From Curtobacterium luteum (lineage in GTDB: Bacteria > Actinomycetota > Actinomycetes > Actinomycetales > Microbacteriaceae), in assembly GCF_001475545.1 (NCBI RefSeq), contig NZ_LDQC01000042.1:1-64000 (forward strand): 64,000 bases of DNA, given 5' to 3'. Numbering within the stretch: position 1 is the first letter of the stretch; each line of letters begins with the position of its first letter. Below are positions 9,272 through 17,236 of the stretch, in pieces. The notes under the pieces are model-generated. The model made no database searches, was not told where the DNA came from, and was given only the letters and a program-made list of their open reading frames with translations. The translations under genes and the position numbers were made by a program.

Positions 9272-9841
9272 GTGACCGACGCACCCATCGCAGACGAGCC
9301 CACCTCCTTCGACGTCATCGACTCCACGGTCGTGTACGAGGGCGTCGTGTGGAACGTCAAGCGGGACACCGTCGCCTACGGCGACGGCTCGATGGTGCGC
9401 GAGTACATCGACCACACCGGGGCCGTCGCCGTCTACGCGGAGGACGACGAAGAGCGCGTGCTCGTCATCCAGCAGTACCGGCACCCCGTCCGGGTGCGCG
9501 ACTGGGAGCTGCCCGCAGGGCTCCTCGACCACCCGGGCGAGGACCACCTCGTGGCCGCGAAGCGCGAGCTCGCCGAGGAGGCCGACGTCGAGGCCGACGA
9601 GTGGGAGCACCTGGTCACGTACAACACGTCCTCGGGTGGAAGCGACGAGTTCCTCGAGATCTACCGCGCCCGCGGCATCCGGGCCACGGCGTCGGCGTTC
9701 GAGCGGGAAGCCGAAGAGGCCGACATCGTGAAGCGGTGGGTGCCCCGCGAGGAACTCGTGTCGGCGATCCTCGACGGAAGGCTGCACAACTCAGGGCTCG
9801 TCGTGGCGGTGCTCGCCGCTGATGCCGCTGCCCGTCGGTAG
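9272..9841 (+). CDS. NUDIX hydrolase, ADP-ribose pyrophosphatase type
   Basis: 189 aa from GTG 9272. The NUDIX box is GLLDHPGEDHLVAAKRELAE followed by EADV, so the usual Gly near the end of the box is Asp. The metal-binding REL-EE core is intact. The upstream stretch with VLVIQQYRHPVRVRDWELPAG is typical of ADP-ribose pyrophosphatases, which give AMP and ribose 5-phosphate. Position between pyrG and xerD is the same as Rv1700, reported as an ADP-ribose pyrophosphatase. Confidence 0.9.
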   Translation: MTDAPIADEPTSFDVIDSTVVYEGVVWNVKRDTVAYGDGSMVREYIDHTGAVAVYAEDDEERVLVIQQYRHPVRVRDWELPAGLLDHPGEDHLVAAKRELAEEADVEADEWEHLVTYNTSSGGSDEFLEIYRARGIRATASAFEREAEEADIVKRWVPREELVSAILDGRLHNSGLVVAVLAADAAARR

Positions 9842-9865
9842 CGTGCCGGTCGTCACGGTGACCCG

Positions 9866-10837
9866 GTGACCACGCTCGCGCAGGCCACGGAGACCTACCT
9901 ACGGCACGTCGCGATCGAGCGCGGGCTGTCGCAGCACACCGTGTCGGCCTACCGACGGGACCTCTCGGTGTTCGCGGACTGGTTGGCCGTCGCGCCGGTC
10001 GTCGACTCCGCGGGAGCCGACCGCGCCGGGGGAGCCGCTGCCGTCGACGACGTGGGTCGGATTGCGCGGGCGGACATCGCCGGGTTCGTGGAGCACCTCG
10101 CCACCCGGCCCGAGCCGCTCGCGCCACGGTCGATCGCGCGGATGCTCAGCTCGGTGCGGTCCTTCACGGCGTTCGCTGCGGGGGAGGGCTGGCTACCGCT
10201 CGACCCCGGCACCGCCGTCCGACCGCCGAAGGCACCGATGCGACTGCCGAAGGCGATCTCTGTGCACGACATGGAGCGGCTGCTCGGCGCGGTCGTCGGG
10301 GACGATCCCGTGCAGCTGCGGGACCGGGCACTGCTCGAACTGCTCTACGCGACGGGGGCGCGGATCTCCGAGGCGGTGGGGCTGTCCGTGGACGACGTGC
10401 TGTCGGAGGAGGACTCCGGGGTGTCCGTCGTGCGGGTGACAGGCAAGGGGAACAAGCAACGCATCGTGCCGCTCGGCAGCTTCGCCCGGGCGGCGATCGA
10501 CGCGTACCTCGTCCGTGCTCGGCCGGTGTTCGCCGCGCGCGGGCCGTCGACGCCGGCGCTGTTCCTCGGAGCCCGTGGCGCGCGGCTGTCCCGGCAGAGC
10601 GCGTGGCTCGTGATCCAGGCCGCTGCGGCTGCGGCGGACCTCGAGGCGCACGTGTCGCCGCACACGTTCAGGCACTCGTTCGCGACGCACCTGCTCGAGG
10701 GCGGGGCGGACGTGCGCGTCGTGCAGGAGTTGCTCGGGCACGCGAGCGTCGCGACGACGCAGATCTACACGATGGTCACGGCGGACATGCTGCGCGACGT
10801 GTACCAGACGGCACACCCGCGGGCGCGGCGGGCGTAG
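9866..10837 (+). CDS. xerD: Tyrosine recombinase XerD
   Basis: 323 aa from GTG 9866. It resolves chromosome dimers at dif with XerC. The N-terminal SAM-like DNA-binding domain has HVAIERGLSQHTVSAYRRDL. The catalytic set is visible: Arg in ATGARISEAVGL, Lys in GKGNKQRIVPLG, HTFRHSFATHLLEGG, the LLGHAS box and the tyrosine in ATTQIYTMV near residue 301. It closes the block conserved with mycobacteria; the parA/scpAB genes that often follow are not next here. Confidence 0.93.
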   Translation: MTTLAQATETYLRHVAIERGLSQHTVSAYRRDLSVFADWLAVAPVVDSAGADRAGGAAAVDDVGRIARADIAGFVEHLATRPEPLAPRSIARMLSSVRSFTAFAAGEGWLPLDPGTAVRPPKAPMRLPKAISVHDMERLLGAVVGDDPVQLRDRALLELLYATGARISEAVGLSVDDVLSEEDSGVSVVRVTGKGNKQRIVPLGSFARAAIDAYLVRARPVFAARGPSTPALFLGARGARLSRQSAWLVIQAAAAAADLEAHVSPHTFRHSFATHLLEGGADVRVVQELLGHASVATTQIYTMVTADMLRDVYQTAHPRARRA

Positions 10838-10865
10838 CCGTGCTTCGGGCGGTGTCGAACCGCGA

Positions 10866-10908
10866 AAGCGACATCGAACCGGCGGGGTGTGGCGGTTCGA
10901 TGTCGCTT
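10866..10908. terminator. Bidirectional hairpin between convergent genes
   Basis: A 16-bp perfect stem (10866-10881 with 10893-10908, arm AAGCGACATCGAACCG) and an 11-nt loop lie between the convergent xerD and the DUF2510 gene. No clear T-run follows on either side. Confidence 0.7.
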
Positions 10909-10955
10909 CCGTGGTGCGGCGCGCCGAGTGCGATGCGAGCCCGCGCCGCTCGGCG

Positions 10956-11402
10956 TCAGAACAGGCCGTACTGCGCCGAAGCGGCGACAGCAGCCGTGGC
11001 CACCGCGACGACGAGGGCGCTCGCCGCGATGCTCCGCGAGAGCACCCGCCACCCGCCGGTGGCCCGCGGCGCGACCACGGCCGCCGACCCGATCGCCAAT
11101 GCGGCTGCGCTGACGAGCCCGAGCGGGTTCCATGCCGCCGAGAGCGCTGCAGCCAGGGCGGCGACGACGGTCAGCACGCAGAGTCGGCGGACGTTCCCGG
11201 CGTCGGACGCCCACGGACGAGTCCCGATCGTCGCGGTGCCGACGGAGAACGACGGCCCGACGGGCGCGACCACCACCGGCACGACCGGGTCCGTCCGGGG
11301 CGGCAGGGCGCGGGTCGCCTCGGCCCAGGTGCGGCCGTCCCACCAGCGCAGTCGCGTCGCGTCCTGCGGATCGGGGAACCACCCGGCGGCCGGGAGCGTC
11401 AC
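10956..11402 (-). CDS. DUF2510-domain membrane protein
   Basis: 148 aa, GTG start. The N-terminus is a DUF2510 module: AGWFPDPQDATRLRWWDGRTWAE. Two hydrophobic segments follow, about residues 75-108 (RRLCVLTVVAALAAALSAAW onward) and 122-146. DUF2510 modules are common at the cytoplasmic end of small actinobacterial membrane proteins; the function is not known. It is transcribed toward xerD and stands alone. Confidence 0.8.
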   Translation of the reverse strand: MTLPAAGWFPDPQDATRLRWWDGRTWAEATRALPPRTDPVVPVVVAPVGPSFSVGTATIGTRPWASDAGNVRRLCVLTVVAALAAALSAAWNPLGLVSAAALAIGSAAVVAPRATGGWRVLSRSIAASALVVAVATAAVAASAQYGLF

Positions 11403-11513
11403 GGGGTCCTCCTCGAGGAGACGGAGTTCGGTCGGTACCCCTCGACGCTACGGGAGCGCGTGGGCCGTGGGCATGCCCAAACCGGGTGTCGGCGACATGG
11501 GGGACCACTGCGC

Positions 11514-12551
11514 TCAGGCGGGGACGGGCGCCGCGTCCACCTCCGTGAAGACGTCCTTCACCGCGGCGAGCAGCCGGGCGTTGAAGTCGACCCCGAGCTG
11601 GTTCGGCACGGTGACGAGCACGGTGTCGGCAGCACGGACGGCCCGGTCGGCGGCGAGCTCCACGACCAGGTCTTCGGGCGACCCGATGTACGAGCGGCCG
11701 AAGCGGGCGAGCCCGCCGTCGAGGTGTCCGACCTGGTCCTGGCCCTCGACCTGCGCCCGGACACCGAAGTAGTGCCGCGACTCGTCGTCGATGATCGGGA
11801 TGATGCTCCGCGAGACCGAGACCCGCGGGGTCCGCTCCCACCCCATCTGCTCCCAGGTCGACCGGAAGCGGTCGATCTGCTCGGCCTGGAGCTCGTCGAA
11901 CGGCACACCGGTGTCCTCGGTCAGGAGCGTCGACGACATGAGGTTCATGCCCTGTTCGGCGGTCCACTCCGCGGTGGCTCGGGTGCCGGCACCCCACCAG
12001 ATGCGGTCGGAGAGCGTGTCCGACAGCGGGAAGACGGGCAGCGATCCGGCCATCCCGGTCATCTGCGGATCGGCGTTCGCCATCGGCTCGCCGGCGATCG
12101 CGCGGCGGAAGACGCTCGTGTGCGCCCGGGCGAGGTCGGCGCCGTTCGGGTCCCCGGCGTCCGGCACGTAGCCGAACTGCTGGTAACCGGCGAGGGCGGT
12201 CTCGGGTGATCCCCGGGAGACGCCGAGCTGCAGTCGGCCGCCCGAGATGAGGTCGGTCGCGGCGGCTTCCTCGGCCATGTACAGCGGGTTCTCGTAGCGC
12301 ATGTCGATGACGCCGGTGCCGATCTCGATGCGGCTGGTCCGGGCGGCGATGGCGGACAGGAGCGGGAACGGTGCGGCCTGCTGCGGGGCGAAGTGGTGCA
12401 CGCGGAAGTAGGCGCCGTCGACACCTGCCTCCTCGGCGGCGACGGCGAGGTCGACCGCCTGCACGAGGGCCTCGCGTGCGCTGCGCACCTTCGACCCTGG
12501 CACGTCGCGCCAGTGTCCGAACGACAGGAACCCGATCTTGGTCATGTCCAT
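11514..12551 (-). CDS. LLM-class flavin-dependent oxidoreductase
   Basis: 345 aa from ATG 12551 (ATG 12545 also possible). Luciferase-like TIM barrel: GFLSFGHW near the N-terminus, VDGAYFRVHHFAPQ, the family segment RIEIGTGVIDMRYENPLYMA, and DLISGGRLQLGVSRGSPE. Members use reduced flavin, often F420 or FMN, to oxidise small organic molecules; the substrate cannot be told. A second family member is encoded at 27077-28105 but is clearly diverged, so they are paralogues rather than a recent duplication. Confidence 0.88.
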   Translation of the reverse strand: MDMTKIGFLSFGHWRDVPGSKVRSAREALVQAVDLAVAAEEAGVDGAYFRVHHFAPQQAAPFPLLSAIAARTSRIEIGTGVIDMRYENPLYMAEEAAATDLISGGRLQLGVSRGSPETALAGYQQFGYVPDAGDPNGADLARAHTSVFRRAIAGEPMANADPQMTGMAGSLPVFPLSDTLSDRIWWGAGTRATAEWTAEQGMNLMSSTLLTEDTGVPFDELQAEQIDRFRSTWEQMGWERTPRVSVSRSIIPIIDDESRHYFGVRAQVEGQDQVGHLDGGLARFGRSYIGSPEDLVVELAADRAVRAADTVLVTVPNQLGVDFNARLLAAVKDVFTEVDAAPVPA

Positions 12552-12619
12552 GCGAACGCATCTGCACGACCGTCCATTCCGAGGCAGACCCGAGCGGGCT
12601 CGGACTACCGTCGTGGGTC

Positions 12620-12952
12620 ATGGACGACCCCCGCGCCGCGCTCACCGCCGAGCGCCTCCGCAACGAGCGGCTGCTGGCCGGCGTCGAGCAGAGCATGCGC
12701 GACGTCAGCGACGCCCGGCAGGACGCCAACTCCGACGACGAGCACGACCCCGAGGGTGCGACCCTCGCGTGGGAGCGCGGTTCGCTCGGCGCGGTGCGGG
12801 ACGACGCCCGGGAGCGGATCCGTCTGGTGGACGCCGCGCTCGCGCGGCTCGATGCCGGGACCTACGGCCGCTGCGTGGTCGGTGGGGAGCCGATCCCGGA
12901 GGCGCGCCTGGCTGCCGTCCCGTGGGCTGCGACGTGCGTCGCACACGCGTGA
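12620..12952 (+). CDS. DksA/TraR-type zinc-finger-like protein
   Basis: 110 aa from ATG 12620. An N-terminal helical pair with Arg/Glu/Asp-rich sequence is followed by AALARLDAGTYGRCVVGGEPI and AVPWAATCVAHA, the usual DksA/TraR C-terminal layout. The normal four zinc ligands are reduced: CVVG replaces CxxC and CVAH replaces CxxC. The zinc site is therefore partly lost. Relatives bind the RNA polymerase secondary channel; whether this degenerate form does so is open. Confidence 0.8.
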   Translation: MDDPRAALTAERLRNERLLAGVEQSMRDVSDARQDANSDDEHDPEGATLAWERGSLGAVRDDARERIRLVDAALARLDAGTYGRCVVGGEPIPEARLAAVPWAATCVAHA

Positions 12953-13006
12953 CGAGCCTCCAGGCAGGGTTGCCGACCCGACGGTGACGACGGCCGGGAG
13001 GCTCGT
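12952..13006. repeat. Inverted repeat with GCCTCC/GGAGGC arms (copy B)
   Basis: The arms ACGAGCCTCC (12952-12961) and GGAGGCTCGT (12997-13006) are perfectly complementary around a 35-nt loop. It lies just after the dksA-like stop and may end its transcript. It shares the GGAGGC core of the dispersed repeat, not the full consensus. Confidence 0.6.
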
Positions 13007-13075
13007 GGTGCGCCGTCCAGGTCCCTGCCGTCCGCCACGGCGCTGTTTCCCAGCCGCGGCCCCTACCGTGCCGAC

Positions 13076-13519
13076 ATGGACCGCAACCCCGACGAGCGAC
13101 CCGACGCTGTCGAGCCCTCGGAGGCGCGGCACCACCGCTTCCAGTGGTTCCGTGACCTCCGCGCCTGGATCCACGCGCGGCCGCACGTGCACCTCGTCTA
13201 CAAGGTGCTCGTCGGGGTCGTCGGCGGCCTCGTCGTCATCATCGGTCTGATCCTCGTGCCGCTGCCCGGGCCCGGGTGGCTCGTGGTCTTCATCGGGCTC
13301 ACGATCCTCGCGAGCGAGTTCCACTTCTTCCACCGGATCATCACGTGGCTCCGGGCGCAGCTCCACCGCTTCTGGGACTGGGCGAAGACGCGCGGCCCGA
13401 AGTGGTTGCGCAACATCGCGGACCGGGGCAAGGCGGACGTCGACGCTGCTCACGCGGACGCGCACCGGAACATGGGCATGCAGGCCCGCGCACCGAAGCA
13501 CCCGCGCCCCGGCCACTGA
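13076..13519 (+). CDS. TIGR02611/PGPGW-family membrane protein
   Basis: 147 aa. Two membrane segments surround the hallmark PLPGPGWLVVFIGLTILASEF (motif cited in part; residues about 60-80). The C-terminal cytoplasmic tail is basic, with FWDWAKTRGPKWLRN. This family (PGPGW, also TIGR02611) is widespread in actinobacteria and has no known role. Its 3' end abuts the decayed comM fragment on the other strand, so it is probably the last native gene before the island. Confidence 0.85.
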   Translation: MDRNPDERPDAVEPSEARHHRFQWFRDLRAWIHARPHVHLVYKVLVGVVGGLVVIIGLILVPLPGPGWLVVFIGLTILASEFHFFHRIITWLRAQLHRFWDWAKTRGPKWLRNIADRGKADVDAAHADAHRNMGMQARAPKHPRPGH

Positions 13520-13806
13520 CCGGTCCCGTGGTGACGCGCGGGATCCGCACCCGGATGTCGATGCGGTCGAGGAGCGGTCCCGAGAGCCGTGCCAGGTACC
13601 GCTGGCCCGTGCTGGCCGAGCACTCGCACGGCGTCGCATGCGCGAGCCCGGCGTGCCCGCACGGGCACGGCTTCGCCGCGATCATCACTTGGCACTGCTC
13701 GGGGAACTGACCGCACCGGCGGAGCGGTGCACGGCGATCCGCCCGGACTCGAGCGGTTGCCGGAGCGCGTCGAGAACCGCGCGGGGAGACTTTGGCGCTT
13801 CAACAA
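13520..13806 (-). pseudogene. Truncated, frameshifted comM/yifB (Mg-chelatase-like ATPase) fragment
   Basis: Minus-strand translation gives EAPKSPRAVLDALRQPLESG, then HRSAG, and after a one-base frameshift near 13716, QFPEQCQVMIAAKPCPCGHA and RYLARLSGPLLDRIDIRVRI. These are the signature segments of the ComM/YifB AAA protein, just after Walker B. Both ends of the gene are missing: about 90 codons of roughly 500 remain. The upstream break coincides with the integrase remnant. comM is a known insertion site for genomic islands, for example AbaR islands of Acinetobacter. Confidence 0.85.
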
Positions 13807-13845
13807 CGAATCACCAAGTACATCCGTCCGATGGAAGGACGTGCG

Positions 13846-14367
13846 ATGTTCGGCTCGGCAGCGATCTACGCGCGCATCTCGAAGCCTAGAGGGGGACGCC
13901 AGCAGGGTGTCGAGCGGCAATACGCGCTGTGCCGCGGGCTGGCGCGCGACACGGCCTGACGGTGGCCGCGGTCTTGGTGGACAACGACATCAGCGTCGAC
14001 TAACTCCACGAAAATGCGACCGCAGTACTCCGACATGTTGTAGCGCGCGCGAGCCGGTGATTTCTCCGCAATCCTGGCGTACTCGAACAGTCGCCTTACT
14101 CGTAGGCCACGCGAGCGCATCCGCAACGAGGCGGACCGGATCGAACGCCAGCGGGGCGATCTTCTCGGCACGACGCAGCTGTCCGACGCACTAGCGGGCG
14201 GGGTGGACTGGCGCGCTTGGACTCCGATGAAGAGGCGAAACTTCCTTCGGCTGGCAGTCCAGCGGGTCGAGGTCAATCCGTGGCCCGAAGGCGTCGTCGT
14301 CACGCTCAGCCGCCCTCGCGGTGAGACAAACGAACAGTCGGAGCGACGGCGGGCCGAGCACACGTAA
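13846..14367 (+). pseudogene. Decayed large serine integrase
   Basis: An N-terminal catalytic piece starts at ATG 13846: SAAIYARISKP (catalytic Ser in ARIS), then GVERQYALCRGLARD, stop at 13957. A shifted frame carries on with LTVAAVLVDNDIS and another with KMRPQYSDML. From about 14100 a third piece matches the C-terminal coiled-coil part, with RIRNEADRIERQRGDLL, WRAWTPMKRRNFLRL and VQRVEVNPW, ending at 14367. The zinc-ribbon centre is deleted. It is the relic of the enzyme that presumably brought this island into comM. Confidence 0.85.
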
Positions 14368-14428
14368 GGGGCGCTGACGCGCCGGGTGCGCATCATCACC
14401 TAGCGGGGTCGGTGGTTGCCGGTAACGT

Positions 14429-15043
14429 GTGAGGAAAGGTCACGCGAACTCGGAGCCCCATTTGTCACCTTCAGATATTCTCGCATCAGCGGCACTCGTG
14501 CTCACTGTGATCGGGATCTACTACGCAAGCAATCAAGCGAAGTCGGCAAACGAGGCGGCCACGACTGCCAAGGACCAAGTAGACGCCGCTCGCGAGCAGG
14601 TGCGGGCCGCGGACGATCAAGTTGCTGAGATGCAGCGTCAGACTGACGCGACCTTGGCGTCGCTCGAACCCCAGCTGGAGTTTGTTGTTGTCAAGACGCC
14701 TCGGGATGTGAACGAGAGCGATCCCCGCCTGTCAGCGAAGAAGCTGCACACCTGGGAATGGCGAGTAATCAATCACGGTGGCGCACCGGCACTAGACGTG
14801 AAGGTCGTCCCGAACTTCGACCCCGACAGCACCGAGCACGGCGAGATGCACCTCGGCGGGATCGCCGCCGGCGAGAGCGTCCGTCTTTGGAGCCGATTCC
14901 AGCCGAGGATGCCCTCTTATCCGGAAGCTTTTGAGAGGCTCGGAGGCAAGAGGCCAATGCTCGCCGTCACGTTCGACACTATCCGAGGTGAGCACGCTGT
15001 TGCAGCGCTCGACGTCGTGGAGCGGAATGAGGTCGACAGATGA
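14429..15043 (+). CDS. Membrane-anchored coiled-coil protein, unknown (first of pair)
   Basis: 204 aa from GTG 14429 (TTG 14462 possible). One membrane segment lies at about residues 15-35 (DILASAALVLTVIGIYYAS), followed by an Ala/Gln/Asp-rich coiled coil (35-75). The C-terminal domain of about 120 residues contains EWRVINHGGAPALDVKVVPN, suggestive of a beta-sandwich. I do not recognise the family. Codon use is less GC-biased than in neighbours, consistent with transfer. The stop overlaps the next start (ATGA), so the two products are probably made together. Confidence 0.7.
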   Translation: MRKGHANSEPHLSPSDILASAALVLTVIGIYYASNQAKSANEAATTAKDQVDAAREQVRAADDQVAEMQRQTDATLASLEPQLEFVVVKTPRDVNESDPRLSAKKLHTWEWRVINHGGAPALDVKVVPNFDPDSTEHGEMHLGGIAAGESVRLWSRFQPRMPSYPEAFERLGGKRPMLAVTFDTIRGEHAVAALDVVERNEVDR

Positions 15044-15642
15044 GCGCCGACTGGGCTGGGGTTCTCGTCGCCGTGTTGGCATTCGTTTTGTCCGTGCCGG
15101 TGGCGATCGTCGGCTTAATTCAGGCGCATAAGGCCAATGGCGCTGCTGCTGACGCGCAGGAGCAGATCGAAGCGACGAAGGCGCTAGCCGTCGCGGCGCA
15201 GGAGTCTGCTGCCGCGGCACAAGCCACACTTGAGCTGCGCACCGCGGCGCGCCTCGTGGTCCGTGCATATGCTCAGCCGTTTAGCCTGGAGCAGCGCAGA
15301 ACGACCTATCACTGGTACATCGAAAACCGTGGTCAGGGCTGGGCAAATCGTGTTTCGGCGTACACGAACTTCGACGAGGGTCGCCGTGAGTACGGAGAGT
15401 TTCGGAGCCTTGGAGACATCCCGCCGCGAGGCAACATTCTGATGAAGCCGAAGAACCCGTTCCCGTCACTGGCCGAACTTGTCGAAGCTGGACCCGGCGA
15501 CCACCTTAAGCTGCCGCATTTGACGGTGGAGTGGCAGGACGAAGAAGGGAAGGCTCGTACTGAACACATTCGTCCTCAGAACGGAACGGGTCACCATCCG
15601 CCCGCGGGACCCGTAGACAAAGGAACGCCTGAGGCAACTTGA
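15040..15642 (+). CDS. Membrane-anchored coiled-coil protein, unknown (second of pair)
   Basis: 200 aa. Same architecture as the preceding protein: N-terminal membrane segment (residues 6-28, GVLVAVLAFVLSVPVAIVGL), Ala-rich coiled coil (30-70), and a C-terminal domain with YHWYIENRGQGWANRVSAYT, which parallels the EWRVINHGG segment of its partner. It has no catalytic signature. Two co-translated, similarly built proteins beside an integrase relic suggest cargo of a former mobile element; a role in defence or envelope sensing is speculation. Confidence 0.7.
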   Translation: MSADWAGVLVAVLAFVLSVPVAIVGLIQAHKANGAAADAQEQIEATKALAVAAQESAAAAQATLELRTAARLVVRAYAQPFSLEQRRTTYHWYIENRGQGWANRVSAYTNFDEGRREYGEFRSLGDIPPRGNILMKPKNPFPSLAELVEAGPGDHLKLPHLTVEWQDEEGKARTEHIRPQNGTGHHPPAGPVDKGTPEAT

Positions 15643-15657
15643 GGCGAGTAGCCAGTC

Positions 15658-15683
15658 CTGAAGCCACTCTCCCACGGCTTCAG
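15658..15683 (+). terminator. Hairpin after the two-gene module
   Basis: CTGAAGCC (15658-15665) pairs perfectly with GGCTTCAG (15676-15683) around a 10-nt loop. It sits 15 bases after the second stop codon. A weak T content follows. Confidence 0.5.
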
Positions 15684-15711
15684 CGTAGTGCGAGCGGCCG
15701 TCAAATAAGGC

Positions 15712-15741
15712 GGAGGGCTCCGGCCGCGGCCGGAGTCCTCC
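15712..15741. terminator. GC-rich palindrome between convergent transcripts
   Basis: The arms 15712-15726 and 15727-15741 are complementary apart from one G-T pair, centred on CCGCGG. It lies between the module and the convergent MFS gene and could stop both transcripts. Confidence 0.55.
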
Positions 15742-15861
15742 CGTGGTCTCGCATCTACGCCTGAGCGCGACAGAAGATTTCGCTCCCTGCATCAGAACCG
15801 TGCGATTCTATCGACCAGCGCTTCACCTGCTCGGCACCGGTTCCTCGAGCGGGCAGCGAGC

Positions 15862-17136
15862 TCAGTCGGCGGCCGCGGCGCCCCGCTCGGGGCAGGTCCG
15901 GACGGAGCCGGTGGCCGTGCGTTCCACGACCGAAGCAGCCTGCTCCTCGACCACAGCCCGTCGGACCGACACGAGCTGCAGGACCAGGGCGGTCGCGGCG
16001 GCGAGGACGATGAACGCCCCGTAGCCGGCGAGCACGGGCACGAAGCCGAACGCCGGCTCGACGAGACCCGCGACGACGGCAGGGACGCCGAAGGCCAGGT
16101 AGCTCACGATGTAGATCGTCGACAGGAGCCCTGCACGGTGCGTCGGGGCGGCGGTCGCGAGCAGCATCCGGAGCGGCGCCTGGAACCCGGCACCGAACCC
16201 GATGCCGGCGATCGCGCTCCCGACGACGAGGCCGGGCAGCGAGTGCGCGAACACGAACGACACGGTGACGATCGGGCCGACGATGAGCGCGACGAGCCCG
16301 AGCAGCAGGCTGCGGCGGGTGTCGAGACGCTGGATCGCGAGACCGGTGAGCCCGCCGACCCCGGTCACGACGGCGATGAGCGCCCCGGCGGCGAAGTGGT
16401 CCCGGATGCCGAACACCGCGCCGAGCGCCGAGGGCACGAGCGAGAGGAAGAGGCCACCGAGCGCCCAGCTCGCGACGAGTGACCCGGCGACGCTGGGGAA
16501 CAGGACGCGCGAGTCCCGCGGCACGGACACCGTCGGGCGGAGCGACCGGAGTGCGCCCGGTCGGCGGGTGACCCGCTCGGGGACGACGACGAGGGCGATC
16601 ACCAGGACGAGCAGCAGCGCACCGAACACCACGTAGACGAGCTGTTCGGGGGCGGGCCCCCACTCGACGAGGGCGCCGCTCGAGAGTGCGCCGGTCGCGA
16701 GGGCGAACGGCGGGACGGCGCCGTTGAGCACGCCGGCGAGGGACGGGAAGCGCTCGAGGGAGTGGTCGATGAGCGCGGCCCCGAGGGCGCCGATCAGCAG
16801 GCCGACCGCCACGCCCTGGACGATGCGGTCGACGATGAGGGCCGTGAGTCCGTCGGCCCGGGTGAAGAGCACGAGGGAGGCCACGAGCAGCAGGCCACCT
16901 GCGAACAGCACCGGCTTCCGGCCGACGTGGTCGGACAGGCGTCCGGCGACGAGCATCGTGACGAGCAGTCCGGCGACGTAGATCGCGAACACCGCTGTGA
17001 GCATGAGCGGGGTGAGGTGCCACTCGGCCGCGTAGACGGGGTAGATGGGCGACGGCACCGAGGAGGAAGCCATCGCGGCGAGGAGCACCGCGGCGAGGAT
17101 CCAGAACCCGGCGACCGAGCGAGCTGACTGCTGCAT
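15862..17136 (-). CDS. MFS efflux transporter
   Basis: 424 aa from ATG 17136, preceded by GGAAGG at six bases. Twelve hydrophobic segments can be counted. The MFS loop 2-3 motif is GRLSDHVGRKPVLFAGG. The first segment holds SSSVPSPIYPVYAAEW, usual in the drug-efflux branch of the family. It is divergent from an ArsR-type gene; two palindromic operators fill the shared promoter region, so it is very likely repressed by that protein. Substrate unknown. Confidence 0.88.
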   Translation of the reverse strand: MQQSARSVAGFWILAAVLLAAMASSSVPSPIYPVYAAEWHLTPLMLTAVFAIYVAGLLVTMLVAGRLSDHVGRKPVLFAGGLLLVASLVLFTRADGLTALIVDRIVQGVAVGLLIGALGAALIDHSLERFPSLAGVLNGAVPPFALATGALSSGALVEWGPAPEQLVYVVFGALLLVLVIALVVVPERVTRRPGALRSLRPTVSVPRDSRVLFPSVAGSLVASWALGGLFLSLVPSALGAVFGIRDHFAAGALIAVVTGVGGLTGLAIQRLDTRRSLLLGLVALIVGPIVTVSFVFAHSLPGLVVGSAIAGIGFGAGFQAPLRMLLATAAPTHRAGLLSTIYIVSYLAFGVPAVVAGLVEPAFGFVPVLAGYGAFIVLAAATALVLQLVSVRRAVVEEQAASVVERTATGSVRTCPERGAAAAD

Positions 17137-17158
17137 GAGCACCCTTCCGAGGAGGTCT

Positions 17159-17178
17159 TGTACGACTGCATTCGTACC
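17159..17178. promoter_or_regulatory. Operator 1 of the MFS/ArsR promoter
   Basis: TGTACGA-N6-TCGTACC, one base short of a perfect 7+7 palindrome. It is centred 29 bp from a second near-identical site, inside the divergent promoter region between the MFS and ArsR genes. Confidence 0.75.
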
Positions 17179-17187
17179 GCAGTCCCC

Positions 17188-17207
17188 TGTACGACGCAAC
17201 TCGTACA
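17188..17207. promoter_or_regulatory. Operator 2 of the MFS/ArsR promoter
   Basis: TGTACGA-N6-TCGTACA, a perfect palindrome with 7-base arms, 30 bases before the ArsR start codon. The close pair implies two repressor dimers on nearly the same DNA face. The likely ligand protein is the adjacent regulator at 17237. Confidence 0.8.
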
Positions 17208-17236
17208 GCATCGTGAACGGTGCTACCGTCTCGTGC

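Noticed and set aside
5153-9787. 1544-codon open frame on the minus strand across recN, pyrG and the NUDIX gene
   Set aside because: It is a mirror of strong plus-strand coding and contains no recognisable domain.
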